Positions 16,423-25,548 are shown, numbered from the stretch's first letter. The stretch is DNA of 64,000 nt from Candidatus Krumholzibacteriia bacterium (GCA_035268685.1 DATFKK010000006.1:1-64000); one strand, 5' to 3'. Made by a program: numbers and translations. The notes: generated by a model from the sequence alone, not told the origin.

Positions 16423-17573
16423 CCTTCCCGTTCGCTCCGTCCGGGATCGAGGATCGCGTGGACCGTGTCGGTCAGCAGATCGCTGCCCGGCTCGAGCAGC
16501 GCGTCGGGGAAGTCGTAGCCGTTGCCGTGCAGGGCCGGCTGGTCGACGCCCGAGCCCAGCCCGAAGAGCACCCCGCGGAAGCGCGAGGTGAAGTGACCGA
16601 AGTCCTCCGACCAGGCGTAGGGGTGGTCGCGCCAGACCACCTGCATTCCGCGTGCCCGCGCCGTGCGGTCGACCACGTCGACCAGTTCGGCGTCGCACGG
16701 GCTCGAGGGGAACTCCTCGGCCCAGGAGATCGACGCCTCCAGGCCGAAGGTGGCGGCGATGCCGCGGGCCACGTCGGTGGCGCGTTCGGCCAGACGATCG
16801 ATCACCCCCTGCTCGTGGGCGCGTAGGGTGGCCATGACGCGGCCGTCCCCCGGGCTGGTGCCGAATGCGGGGCCGCCGACCTCGACGCCGACCACCGTCA
16901 CCTGCCCGGTCTCGTGCAGGGCCGTGGCGTTCTGGGGCAGGGCCGCGAGGGCGTGGGACAGGGCAGCGGCTGCCGGCACCGGGGTGCGGCCCTCCTGCGG
17001 CTCGGCCGCGTGGGCGCTGCGACCGTGCAGGTCGATGATCATCCCGCGCGAGGCGCTGGCGAAGACCTCGTGTCGCAGCACGACGGCCCCGAGCGGTTGA
17101 CCCGGCAGATTGTGCTGAGCGATCGCGAAGTCCGGCCGCAGGGGAGCGAAGGCGGGATCCTCGATCACGGCGTGCGCCCCGGCGCCGGTCTCCTCGGCGG
17201 GCTGGAACAGGACGACCACGCGACCGCGTTCCGGCCGGCGCGCCGCGATCCGCCGGGCCACACCCACGACGATCGTCATGTGGCCGTCGTGACCGCACAG
17301 GTGCGCGGTGCCGGGCGTCTCGGAGGCGTGCTCCAAGGAGGGGTCGTCCGGCAACGGGAGGGCGTCCATGTCCCCACGCACCAGAACGGTCGGCCCGTCC
17401 TGCGCGCCCCCGAAGACGGCTGCGATTCCGTGACCGCCGAGTCCGTCCACGAGCTCGTCGGGACCCAGGGGCTCCAGTTCGGAGCGGAGGATCTCCGCCG
17501 TGCGCTTCTCTTCGCCGGAACGTTCGGCGGCCCGGTGCAGGCGCCGGCGCAGGTCTCTCACGTCTTCACCCAT
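16419..17573 (-). CDS. M20 family metal-dependent amidohydrolase
   Basis: A 384-residue cytoplasmic hydrolase of the M20D group (hippurate hydrolase, N-acyl-amino acid amidohydrolase, IAA-amino acid hydrolase). The dinuclear-metal residues are in RGDMDALPL, HLCGHDGHM and PAEETGAGA. The dimerisation domain has 'GRSAHAAEPQEG'. The start at 17573 is chosen because GGAGG lies 5 bases before it and the family's N-terminus begins there; a longer frame reaches 17660. It is coupled to alr by a 4-base overlap. A plausible role is to release free amino acids from N-acyl or peptide forms for the racemase, but the substrate cannot be read from the sequence. Confidence 0.88.
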   Translation of the reverse strand: MGEDVRDLRRRLHRAAERSGEEKRTAEILRSELEPLGPDELVDGLGGHGIAAVFGGAQDGPTVLVRGDMDALPLPDDPSLEHASETPGTAHLCGHDGHMTIVVGVARRIAARRPERGRVVVLFQPAEETGAGAHAVIEDPAFAPLRPDFAIAQHNLPGQPLGAVVLRHEVFASASRGMIIDLHGRSAHAAEPQEGRTPVPAAAALSHALAALPQNATALHETGQVTVVGVEVGGPAFGTSPGDGRVMATLRAHEQGVIDRLAERATDVARGIAATFGLEASISWAEEFPSSPCDAELVDVVDRTARARGMQVVWRDHPYAWSEDFGHFTSRFRGVLFGLGSGVDQPALHGNGYDFPDALLEPGSDLLTDTVHAILDPGRSEREG

Positions 17574-17742
17574 CGTGTCCTCCGGGGTCCTGGATCGAGG
17601 TCTGGCCCGTTCGAGACCGGCTGGACCGCCGTTCCCGCCGGTGTCCGGACCGGTTCCCACGAGGTATCAGATAGCAGTCACGCGTGCCAGAGTGTAGGGT
17701 GAACTTGCGAGCGACTTCCCTTCACCTCAACATGTCCGAATC

Positions 17743-18906
17743 ATGAACAGTCTGACCATCGATCTCGAAGCCCTGCGGCACAACATCCAGACCATCGACG
17801 AGTGGGTCTCGGCGCACGATGCATCGTGGACCCTCGTCACCAAGTCCCTGTGCGGGCACAAGGCCACGCTCGAGGCCCTGCAGGCCATCGGAATTCGTTC
17901 CATGGCCGACTCGAGGCTCGGCAATCTCGAGGAGATCGCGAACCTCGAGCATCCGATCGAGTCGTGGTATCTCCGCCTTCCGCACATGCCGAAGATCGCC
18001 GACATCGTCCGGCTCACCGACGTGAGCCTGAACTCGGAGATCGAGACGATCAAGGCCCTCAGCGACGAGGCCGTGCGCCAGGACCGACACCATGGCGTCG
18101 TCATCATGATCGAGCTCGGCGATCTCCGCGAGGGCGTCCTGCCGGGAACCCTCGCCGATTTCTACACCAAGGTGTTCGAATTACCGAACATCGAGGTGAT
18201 CGGGATCGGCAGCAACCTGGGATGCCTGTCGGGCACGATGCCGAACGTCGACCTCTTCGCGCAGCTCGGACTGTACCGCGAATGGCTCGAGCTGAAGTTC
18301 GACCGCAAGATCCCCTTCATCTCGGCGGGGACGAGCATCGCGCTGCCGCTGCTCCGTGACGGCATCCTGCCGAAGGCGGTGAACCACTTCCGCATCGGCG
18401 AGTCGGCCTTCCTCGGGACCGATCTCATCAACGGCGACAACCTCCTGGGCCTGCGCGACGACGCCTTCACCCTCGACGTCGAAGTCGTCGAGGTGAAGGA
18501 GAAGAGCATGGTTCCCATGGGCGAGACGAACGACATGACGCCTTTCGAGGCGCTCGAGCAGGAGGGTCCTGACCCCGGCGAGCGCGCCTACCGCGCGATC
18601 TGTACCATCGGGCAGGTCGACACCGAGATCGCGGGTCTCACGCCCCTCCACCCCGACTACCGGATCGTGGGCGCGAGCAGTGACCTGACCGTGGTCAACG
18701 TGGGCACCGACGCCGACGAGGTGCAGGTGGGTGGCACCATCAAGTTCCGGCCGTCGTACGGAGCTCTCGTCCGCCTGATGCTCGACAAGTACATCGACAA
18801 GATCGTCACCCCGAACGTCGAGCGCTTCACCGACCAGATCAGCGACGAGGAGGAAGTCGAACTCCCGCCCGTCGTGGCCCGCGAGTCCAACGGCGAGATC
18901 GGCTGA
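17743..18906 (+). CDS. PLP racemase, alanine/ornithine racemase-like
   Basis: A 387-residue fold-type III PLP enzyme that differs from the Alr encoded on the other strand. The PLP lysine is K34 in 'LVTKSLCGHK'. The later pieces 'IGIGSNLGCLSGTMPN', 'ISAGTSIALPLL', 'HFRIGESAFLGTD' and the conserved 'AICTIGQVDTE' belong to the ornithine racemase (Orr) / YhfX-like group. It should interconvert L- and D-forms of an amino acid, possibly a basic one. Its start has no clear ribosome site; ATG 17743 gives the expected family N-terminus 'LTIDLEALRHNI'. The acidic tail (DEEEVELPP) is unusual. It is divergent from the M20-alr pair across 169 bp and is followed by a GNAT and a symporter gene. Confidence 0.8.
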   Translation: MNSLTIDLEALRHNIQTIDEWVSAHDASWTLVTKSLCGHKATLEALQAIGIRSMADSRLGNLEEIANLEHPIESWYLRLPHMPKIADIVRLTDVSLNSEIETIKALSDEAVRQDRHHGVVIMIELGDLREGVLPGTLADFYTKVFELPNIEVIGIGSNLGCLSGTMPNVDLFAQLGLYREWLELKFDRKIPFISAGTSIALPLLRDGILPKAVNHFRIGESAFLGTDLINGDNLLGLRDDAFTLDVEVVEVKEKSMVPMGETNDMTPFEALEQEGPDPGERAYRAICTIGQVDTEIAGLTPLHPDYRIVGASSDLTVVNVGTDADEVQVGGTIKFRPSYGALVRLMLDKYIDKIVTPNVERFTDQISDEEEVELPPVVARESNGEIG

Positions 18907-19032
18907 CCCCCGCGCGACACCCGAACGCGTGCCCCGGACACCGTTGCGGACGCCGGCGCGCGCCCACCGATCGTGGCCCCCCGGGGCATTCGTCCGCCGA
19001 TCCCATCGAATCCCATGAGGAGTTGAACCGCC

Positions 19033-19494
19033 GTGGAATCCAAGATCATCCGTGTCGACCGCGAAGCCGATCTCCCCACCTGGGCCGACCGGGGCACCCT
19101 GGAGACGTTCTTCCACGAGACCATGGAGCCGTGGAACGACTCGCCCGAGGACGTGCGGGGCGCCCTGGACTACCTGTTCTCCGACGAGCCGGGCAAGGGT
19201 GGCTTCCTGGTGCTCGCCGAAGTCGACGGTGAGCTGGCCGCAGCGCTGGCCATGCTGAACACGGGCATGAAGGGCTACGTGCCCGCGCACATCCTGCTGT
19301 TCGTGAGCGTCGATCCCTCGATGCGTGGCAAGGGGATCGGTGGGGACGTCGTGCGGTACGCACTCGATCAGTGCGAGGGTCCGGTGAAGCTGCACGTGGA
19401 GTACGAGAATCCGGCCAAGCGTCTGTACGAGCGTCTCGGTTTCACGAGCAAGTACGCCGAGATGCGCTACGATCCCGAGGCGAAGAAGAGCTGA
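19033..19494 (+). CDS. GNAT family N-acetyltransferase
   Basis: A 153-residue acyltransferase. The acetyl-CoA binding loop is visible as 'VSVDPSMRGKGIGGDVV', and the C-terminal 'NPAKRLYERLGF' is the typical GNAT ending. The GTG at 19033 has AGGAGTT upstream. Because it lies between a racemase and a symporter it may acetylate an amino acid or amine, but the substrate is not predictable. The symporter gene begins 7 bases after the stop. Confidence 0.88.
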   Translation: MESKIIRVDREADLPTWADRGTLETFFHETMEPWNDSPEDVRGALDYLFSDEPGKGGFLVLAEVDGELAAALAMLNTGMKGYVPAHILLFVSVDPSMRGKGIGGDVVRYALDQCEGPVKLHVEYENPAKRLYERLGFTSKYAEMRYDPEAKKS

Positions 19495-19501
19495 CCGACG
19501 C

Positions 19502-20980
19502 ATGACCTCCGTCGACGCCGTCATCCTCGTTCTGTACATGTGCGCCATGCTCGGCGTGGGGTTCTGGTTCCTGCGCCGCAACGCCGACAACGACGACTAC
19601 TACGTCGGAGGCCGGGGCATGGGGAGCACGCACGTCGGCCTTTCGGTCGTCGCCACCGATGTCGGCGGCGGCTTCTCGATCGGTCTCGGCGGGCTCGGCT
19701 TCGCCATGGGACTGAGCGGCTCGTGGATGCTGTTCACGGGCTTCCTCGGGGCGTGGATGGCGGCGGCGCTGTTGATCCCGACCGTGTTCCGCATGGGGCG
19801 CCGCTTCGGTCTCCTGACCTATCCACAGGTCTTTGGTTCGGTCTACTCGGCGCGCGTGGCGCTCGTGGCGGCGATCATCTCGGCCATCGGCTACGTGGGC
19901 TTCACGTCGTCGCAGGTCCTGGCCGGGGCCAAGCTGGCGTCGGCAACGATCGAAGGACTGGACCTGCAGTCCGCACTGTTCGTCATGGGTGCGCTCGCGG
20001 TGGTCTACACCTCGATGGGCGGGATGAAGGCCGTGATCTACACCGACACGGTCCAATGGATCCTGTTGCTGGTCGGACTGATCTTCGTCGGCCTGCCCAT
20101 CGCCTACCACGAGCTCGGCGGCTACACCGCGATCCGTGCGACGGTGCCCGACGAGATGCTCAGCCTGAGCAATGTCGGAGTCGTGCAGATCCTGAACTGG
20201 ATGTTCGCGATCCTGCCGATCTGGTTCGTGGGGATGACCCTTTACCAGAGGATCTACGCCTGCCGAGACGAGCGATCGGCCCGGCGCGCATGGTACCTGG
20301 CCGGTGTGCTCGAGTGGCCGACCATGGCCTTCCTCGGAGTGGCGCTGGGATTGTTGGGCCGGGTGGCGTGGCAGCAGGGTTACTTCGCCGCGGTCGGCTT
20401 CGGCCCGGCCACGGAGATGGATCCCGAGATGGGTTTGCCGCTGTTGCTCTCGCAGCTGCTCCCCACGGGCATGATGGGTCTGATGATGGCGGCCTATTTC
20501 AGCGCGATCCTGTCGACCGCCGACAGCTGTCTCATGGCCGCCTCGGGAAACGTGACCACCGATATCCTGCCGGCGAAGCGCGGGACCACGAAGCGGGGCC
20601 ATCTGTTGCGTTCGCAAGGCTTCACCCTGGGGCTGGGGGTGATCGCCCTGGTACTGGCCTCGTCGATGACCAGCGTGCTCGACCTGATGCTCTACTCCTA
20701 CGGCTTCATGGTGTCGGGACTCCTGGTGCCGACCATCGCGCTGCTCGCGCTCGCGCGGCCTTCGTCGCGGGCTGCACTGGCCGCGATGCTCGGCGGGGGA
20801 GGCGTCACGATCACGCTCGGCGCCCTCGGAATCGCACTGCCGGCCGGCCTGGACGCGAACATCTTCGGGATCTCGACCGCGCTCGTCGTGTTCCTGGTCG
20901 TGCAGGCGAACGACGGCGGCTTCGCGCGCAAACGTTCGGTCGAGCCCATGGCCGAGGAGCTCGAGGACAGCCGGATCTGA
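19502..20980 (+). CDS. Sodium:solute symporter (SSS family)
   Basis: A 492-residue inner-membrane transporter with about 12-13 hydrophobic segments. SSS landmarks are the N-terminal 'DDYYVGGRGMG', 'TDVGGGFSIGLGGLGFAMGLSG', the 'YPQVFG' loop, 'YTSMGGMKAVIYTDTVQWILL' and 'AAYFSAILSTADSCLMAASGNVTTDI'. The last includes the conserved Ser/Thr residues of the second sodium site. It should import a small solute with sodium. Its place after a racemase and a GNAT enzyme suggests an amino acid; the family also carries sugars, proline and organic acids. Confidence 0.9.
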   Translation: MTSVDAVILVLYMCAMLGVGFWFLRRNADNDDYYVGGRGMGSTHVGLSVVATDVGGGFSIGLGGLGFAMGLSGSWMLFTGFLGAWMAAALLIPTVFRMGRRFGLLTYPQVFGSVYSARVALVAAIISAIGYVGFTSSQVLAGAKLASATIEGLDLQSALFVMGALAVVYTSMGGMKAVIYTDTVQWILLLVGLIFVGLPIAYHELGGYTAIRATVPDEMLSLSNVGVVQILNWMFAILPIWFVGMTLYQRIYACRDERSARRAWYLAGVLEWPTMAFLGVALGLLGRVAWQQGYFAAVGFGPATEMDPEMGLPLLLSQLLPTGMMGLMMAAYFSAILSTADSCLMAASGNVTTDILPAKRGTTKRGHLLRSQGFTLGLGVIALVLASSMTSVLDLMLYSYGFMVSGLLVPTIALLALARPSSRAALAAMLGGGGVTITLGALGIALPAGLDANIFGISTALVVFLVVQANDGGFARKRSVEPMAEELEDSRI

Positions 20981-21060
20981 GCCACGACCGGCCGTCGACG
21001 GGCCGATGGTGAATCTGCACCGTTTCGCACGCTCGTGTCCTCACACGCTCCGGCGCGGGC

Positions 21061-21066
21061 TATAGT
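21061..21066 (+). promoter_or_regulatory. Possible -10 box before the STAS-phosphatase pair
   Basis: TATAGT at 21061-21066 in the context GCGGGCTATAGT lies 56 bases before the STAS start codon. It is identical to the -10 box at 8568. No -35 match is seen at 16-18 bp. Confidence 0.35.
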
Positions 21067-21122
21067 CCCAGTCCAGAATGGGTGGAGGGTTCTCTTGTCC
21101 TGCCGGATCGGGAGGTCCCCCC

Positions 21123-21494
21123 ATGAGGATCCGACGTGACGACCGTGATGCGGTCACCGTGCTGCACCTCTCCGGAGCCATGACCGGCGGTCCGGATGCC
21201 GAGACCTTCGAAGGCGCCGTCGACGAGTTGATCGACGACCGACGCCACTGGCTCGTGCTCGACTTCGGGGGCGTTTCGTTCCTCGGCAGCCAGGCGATCG
21301 GCTACGTCGCGCGTTACTACGCTCGCTTCGTCCGCGCCGGGGGGCAGGTGGTCACCGCCCGGATCTCGGGCCGCGTCGCGCTTCCCTACGACCTGTTCCT
21401 GCGCCAGCTGCTCGAGGCCTTCGACACCGTCGACGAGGCCGTGGACGTGTCGTGTCGACGCGCGGGCAAGGACGCCTCGGCCACGGAGGCCTGA
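21123..21494 (+). CDS. STAS-domain anti-sigma factor antagonist-like protein
   Basis: A 123-residue single-domain STAS protein. 'VTVLHLSGAMTGG' and 'WLVLDFGGVSFLGSQAIGYVARYYARF' match the family, with the serine in 'LGSQA' at the usual phosphorylation position. Such proteins switch partners with an anti-sigma kinase, depending on phosphorylation. The ATG at 21123 follows GGGAGG; an ATG 45 bases upstream is possible but has no ribosome site. The next gene, 3 bases downstream, encodes the matching type of phosphatase. No kinase of the RsbW type is in the window. Confidence 0.85.
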   Translation: MRIRRDDRDAVTVLHLSGAMTGGPDAETFEGAVDELIDDRRHWLVLDFGGVSFLGSQAIGYVARYYARFVRAGGQVVTARISGRVALPYDLFLRQLLEAFDTVDEAVDVSCRRAGKDASATEA

Positions 21495-21497
21495 GCC

Positions 21498-23087
21498 ATG
21501 CGCATCCAGGTGCAGGAGGACGGCGAGATCCGCGCGGTCGACCTTCCGCCGGGGTCGCATCTCGTCGGTCGGTCCACCGGGGCCACGCTCCGGTTGCGGG
21601 CACCCACGGTGAGCCGGAGGCACGCCGTGTTGCACGTCGGCGATGGCACGCTGTCGGTCGAGGACCTCGGCAGCCGGTGGGGAACCTTCGTCGACGAGCA
21701 CGCGGTCGGGGCCGACCGCCCCCGCGGCGTTCCTCCTGGGGCGGTCCTGCGTTTCGCCCAGGTCGAGGCCTGGACCGGCGAACGGGACGCACCGCACGAC
21801 CCGGCTCGCCAGACGGGGACCGAGGACGAGACCGTGCGCTCGGTCGCGTGGTTCGACGAAGACCGGTTCACGCACCAGCGCTCGACGCGCATGCTGCGGC
21901 ACCTGTTCGATCTCTACCGCGAGGAGACACCGCCCGGGTCGACGATCGAACAGGAGGGCTGCCTGTTCGTGCGCGACTGGATCGACGTCGATCGAGTCTG
22001 CGCGCGGACCAGCGACACCGCCGGCGAGCCCCTGCGCGTGAGCGGGTGGTGGAGCCGGGCTCCCGACGACCAGCGGGGCCGTTGTATCAGTCGATCGATC
22101 GTCGACGAGGTGTTGCGCACGGGCAAGGTCGCCGTGTGGTCTTCGTACCGCGGAAATCCGGAGCCGGAGGAAGCCGACAGCTGGAAGGACCTCGACATCT
22201 GCTCCGCTGCGGCCGTCCCGGTCCACGCCGACCCGGACGTCCGGGGGGTGCTCTACGTCGATCGCCTGGGCCGCGGGCCGAGCTTCGGCGAAGAGGACCT
22301 CGAACTGCTGACCACCACCGCGGCCGCCATGGCCACCAAGCGCGAGATGATCCTGCTCGGAGTCGAGAGGGAGCGTGCTGCACGGATCCAGTCCCGGATG
22401 CTGCCGGACACCTTCCCAGCGATCGCGGGCTACGAACACGAGGCCGCCCTGTCGATGTGCCGCACGGTCGGTGGGGACTTCTACGACTGCGTGGTGCGCG
22501 ACGACGGGCGGGTGGTCCTGATCGTGGGCGACGTGTCGGGGAAGGGTCTCACGGCGGCGCTCATCGCGGCCGGAGCCGGACTCCTGTTCCGCTCCGTGGC
22601 CGGTGCGGCGGGTGGGCCCGCCCGGATCCACCGGATGCTGCACGAGAACCTGAGCACCAAGCTCGAAACCGGACAGTTCGTGGCCGTGTTCCTGGCCGTC
22701 CTCGATCCGTCGGACGGCAGCCTGTGCTGTGTGAACGCCGGTCTTCCGTATCCACTCCTGATCCGGTCGGATGGCGGCCACGAGGCCGTCGAGGCCACGG
22801 GCATGCCGCCGGCCCTCTACGGGGATTGCCCCGACGCGACGGAAGTGGAGACGCACCTCGAACCGGGGGATCTGCTCGCGGTGTTCACCGATGGCTACCA
22901 CGAGGCCACCGTCGACGGAGAGGCCGTCCTGGGCCTGCATGCGGTGTGGGATCGATTGACCGCCGACCACGGCCGTCCGCTTCCCGAGATCCGGGAGCGG
23001 CTCGATACGGCGGTCGAAACCTTCGTCGGTCCGGCGGGCTCGTCCGACGACCAGACCCTGGTCCTGCTGCGACGCTGTCGTGCTTGA
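21498..23087 (+). CDS. FHA-GAF-PP2C (SpoIIE/RsbU-type) serine phosphatase
   Basis: A 529-residue signalling phosphatase with three parts. A FHA domain at about residues 10-90 has 'GRSTGATLRL' and 'VSRRHAVL ... GSRWGTFV' and reads phosphothreonine. A GAF-like sensor spans about 115-295. A PP2C/SpoIIE domain at 305-529 has 'GGDFYDC', 'VGDVSGKGLTAAL', 'FTDGYHEA' and 'SSDDQTLVLL', the metal-binding aspartates. It most likely dephosphorylates the STAS protein encoded 3 bases upstream. The FHA domain suggests extra input from a Ser/Thr kinase; one is encoded at 47394-49946, but a link is speculation. GGAGG precedes the ATG. Confidence 0.9.
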   Translation: MRIQVQEDGEIRAVDLPPGSHLVGRSTGATLRLRAPTVSRRHAVLHVGDGTLSVEDLGSRWGTFVDEHAVGADRPRGVPPGAVLRFAQVEAWTGERDAPHDPARQTGTEDETVRSVAWFDEDRFTHQRSTRMLRHLFDLYREETPPGSTIEQEGCLFVRDWIDVDRVCARTSDTAGEPLRVSGWWSRAPDDQRGRCISRSIVDEVLRTGKVAVWSSYRGNPEPEEADSWKDLDICSAAAVPVHADPDVRGVLYVDRLGRGPSFGEEDLELLTTTAAAMATKREMILLGVERERAARIQSRMLPDTFPAIAGYEHEAALSMCRTVGGDFYDCVVRDDGRVVLIVGDVSGKGLTAALIAAGAGLLFRSVAGAAGGPARIHRMLHENLSTKLETGQFVAVFLAVLDPSDGSLCCVNAGLPYPLLIRSDGGHEAVEATGMPPALYGDCPDATEVETHLEPGDLLAVFTDGYHEATVDGEAVLGLHAVWDRLTADHGRPLPEIRERLDTAVETFVGPAGSSDDQTLVLLRRCRA

Positions 23088-23088
23088 C

Positions 23089-23877
23089 TCAGGAGACGTC
23101 CGCGGCCGTCTGTTCCACGGTCGCCGTGCCGGCCTCGGCCACCTCGACCACGGTCCCGACTTCGACGCCCTTGTCGATCGCGGCCAAGACGTCGGCCGGG
23201 GTCACGTCGAGCAGCACGCCGATCCGACGACCGCCCAGGCGCACCGGATCCCCGGCCACCGGCAGTGCCTCGCCCGTGCGCGGGGTCTCGAAACGGAGCC
23301 GGGCCACATGGCGCTTCACCTTGTCGTAGGTGTCGAGACGGGCCACGACCTCCTGGCCGATGTAGCAGCCCTTGGTCCAGCCGATGTGATCGTGCCAGCC
23401 GATCTCCAGGGGGTTCGGAGCGGCGGCCAGGGACGGACCGGGAACCACCACCCCGGCCTCGACGAAACGCTCGCGCCACGCGTCGAGGTCGATCAGTGCG
23501 TAGGCCGTGTCGGGGGACGGCGGGTCGAACACGAATTCCGAGGGCTCGCGGGGATCATCGGCCAGGACTTCCACGACCGTATCGTCCAGGGGCTCGACGG
23601 TGACGTCCTCCATGATCACCCACTTCTCGATCCACGCGCGCAGGGCGGGGCCGCGGGTGGGGCCACAGACGAGGGCCACGTGGTCGTCGCGGCGGATCGC
23701 CGTCGGTGCGTCGACGACACGGCCCTTGTCGTCGGTGAACACGATCACGCGGGGACCGTCGAGATCGAGCACGTCGCTGGCCGCGATGCGGTGGAGCAGG
23801 TCGAGCGTGTCCTCACCGCCGATGCGAAGGAGATCCTCGGGTGCACGGCGAAGAGCGAGTGGGCGGGATTCGGTCAT
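23089..23877 (-). CDS. ygfZ: YgfZ/GcvT-like Fe-S cluster repair protein
   Basis: A 262-residue folate-binding protein of the YgfZ (IBA57-like) family, which helps build or repair certain [4Fe-4S] proteins such as MiaB. The signature 'KGCYIGQEVVARLDTYDKVKR' contains the conserved cysteine C171. The N-terminal part is short, as in many YgfZ proteins. GGAGG lies 8 bases before the ATG. It is convergent with the phosphatase gene (1-base gap) and divergent from iscS, which supports the Fe-S role. Confidence 0.88.
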   Translation of the reverse strand: MTESRPLALRRAPEDLLRIGGEDTLDLLHRIAASDVLDLDGPRVIVFTDDKGRVVDAPTAIRRDDHVALVCGPTRGPALRAWIEKWVIMEDVTVEPLDDTVVEVLADDPREPSEFVFDPPSPDTAYALIDLDAWRERFVEAGVVVPGPSLAAAPNPLEIGWHDHIGWTKGCYIGQEVVARLDTYDKVKRHVARLRFETPRTGEALPVAGDPVRLGGRRIGVLLDVTPADVLAAIDKGVEVGTVVEVAEAGTATVEQTAADVS

Positions 23878-23981
23878 GGCTTCACCTCCGCCCGGAAGGT
23901 AGGGGCAGAGACGGACACAGCCACCATTGCGCGGCCGGGGGGCGGCATTAGCGTATCGGCACCCCCGGTCACGAGGCGCCC

Positions 23982-25199
23982 ATGAGCCGCCACATCTACC
24001 TCGATCACCACGCGACCACGCCCTGCGATCCGCGCGTCGTCGACGCGATGCTGCCCTGGTTCACCGACAAGCCGGGCAACGCCTCGAGTCCCCACGCCTT
24101 CGGCTGGGAGGCACGCGAGGCCTGCGAGCGCGCCCAGGAACAGGTGGCCTCGCTGGTCGGCGCCGAGCCCGACCATGTGGTCTTCACCGGCAGCGCGACC
24201 GAGTCCATCCACCTGGCCCTGATCGGTCTGGCCGAGCGCCGGGTGAGGCAGGGACGGCACATCGTCACCACCGAGTTCGAGCATCCCGCCGTGCTCGAGA
24301 CCCTGGCCCGCCTGGAGTTCCGCGGATACCAGGTGAGCCGGGTGCCGATCGACGCCCACGGCATGGTCGACCCGGCGGCGGTGGAGGCGGCGATCCGCCG
24401 GGACACGATCCTCTGCTCGGTGATGTGGGCGAACAACGAGATCGGGACGATCCAGCCCATGGCCGAGATCGCCGAGGTCTGCCACCGCCACCACGTGCTC
24501 CTGCACAGCGACGCCTGCCAGGCGGTGGGGCGGATTCCCGTCGACCTGCGGGCCACCGGCGTCGACCTGCTCACCCTGAGCGGCCACAAGATGTACGGTC
24601 CCAAGGGGATCGCGGCCCTGATCCTCCGTCGGCAGCGTCCCCGCGTGCGCCTGCAGCCCCAGCTCGTGGGCGGGGGCCAGCAGCACGGACTGCGAAGCGG
24701 CACCCTGCCCGTCCCGCTGGTCGTGGGGCTGGGCGAGGCCTGTGCGCTGGCCGAGACCGAGATCGCGGACGAGGCCGTCCGGCTGCGGAGCCTGCGAGAT
24801 CGCCTCCTGGAGCGTCTGGAGCGGGAGGCGCCGCCCGTGATCGTCAACGGAGACCTCGAGCACCGCTTGCCAGGGAATTTGAATGTTGGTTTCATTGGGG
24901 TGGAGGCGGAGACCATTCTGCTCCGTCTGCCCGGTCTGGGTCTCAGCGTCGGCTCGGCGTGCAGCGCCAGCCACAGCGAGCCCAGTCATGTCCTGAAGGC
25001 CCTGGGCCTGACTGACGAACAAGCCCACGCGACGCTGCGCTTCGGCCTGGGGCGGGGCACGACCGAAGCCGAGCTCGACGAGGCCACCGACGCGCTGGTC
25101 GACGTGGTCCGCGAGATGCGCGAGGAGAGTCCCACCCACCGCGCCGTGCGCGCGCGAGCGGGAGGCGACGAGATCGATCCGGAAAGGGACCGACGATGA
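23982..25199 (+). CDS. iscS: Cysteine desulfurase
   Basis: A 405-residue PLP enzyme that takes sulfur from cysteine and passes it on as a persulfide for Fe-S assembly. The N-terminus 'IYLDHHATTPCDPRV', the PLP lysine K203 in 'LSGHKMYGPKG' and the persulfide cysteine C327 in 'SVGSACSASHSEPSHVLKALGL' are diagnostic of group I (IscS/NifS). The C-terminus carries an extra tail rich in Arg and acidic residues. It overlaps the A-type scaffold gene by 4 bases. No IscU-type scaffold or IscR is adjacent, so this is a reduced isc unit. Confidence 0.94.
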   Translation: MSRHIYLDHHATTPCDPRVVDAMLPWFTDKPGNASSPHAFGWEAREACERAQEQVASLVGAEPDHVVFTGSATESIHLALIGLAERRVRQGRHIVTTEFEHPAVLETLARLEFRGYQVSRVPIDAHGMVDPAAVEAAIRRDTILCSVMWANNEIGTIQPMAEIAEVCHRHHVLLHSDACQAVGRIPVDLRATGVDLLTLSGHKMYGPKGIAALILRRQRPRVRLQPQLVGGGQQHGLRSGTLPVPLVVGLGEACALAETEIADEAVRLRSLRDRLLERLEREAPPVIVNGDLEHRLPGNLNVGFIGVEAETILLRLPGLGLSVGSACSASHSEPSHVLKALGLTDEQAHATLRFGLGRGTTEAELDEATDALVDVVREMREESPTHRAVRARAGGDEIDPERDRR

Positions 25200-25525
25200 T
25201 CAACATCACCGACGAAGCCCGCGAGGCGATCCTCGAATCCCTGGCTTCCGACGGCCTCGACCCCACGAGCAACTACCTGCGGGTGGGCGTCAAGGGCGGC
25301 GGATGCTCGGGGCTGAGCTACCAACTCGCCTTCGACACCGACCTGAAGGACGACGACGAGGTCTTCTCGTCGGGGAACGCCCGCATCGTGGTCGACAACA
25401 AGAGCATGCTGTTCCTGCACGGACTGACCCTGCATCACACCAAGGGTCTGAACGGCAAGGGTTTCGAGTTCCAGAACCCGAACGCGCAGGGCACCTGCGG
25501 GTGTGGGCAGTCGTTCAAGGTCTGA
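25196..25525 (+). CDS. A-type Fe-S cluster carrier (IscA/ErpA/SufA family)
   Basis: A 109-residue A-type carrier protein. Its three cluster cysteines are C37 in 'GGGCSGLSY' and C101/C103 in 'GTCGCGQSF'. It accepts an Fe-S cluster and delivers it to target enzymes. The gene overlaps the end of iscS by 4 bases (ATGA), so they are co-expressed. A hairpin follows the stop. Confidence 0.94.
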   Translation: MINITDEAREAILESLASDGLDPTSNYLRVGVKGGGCSGLSYQLAFDTDLKDDDEVFSSGNARIVVDNKSMLFLHGLTLHHTKGLNGKGFEFQNPNAQGTCGCGQSFKV

Positions 25526-25548
25526 AGCGCGCACTGATCCGACACCAC

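Noticed and set aside
18930-18988. TGCCCCGG ... CCGGGGCA as terminator after the Orr-like racemase
   Set aside because: The loop would be about 43 bases, too long for a terminator, and the next gene on the strand lies close by.
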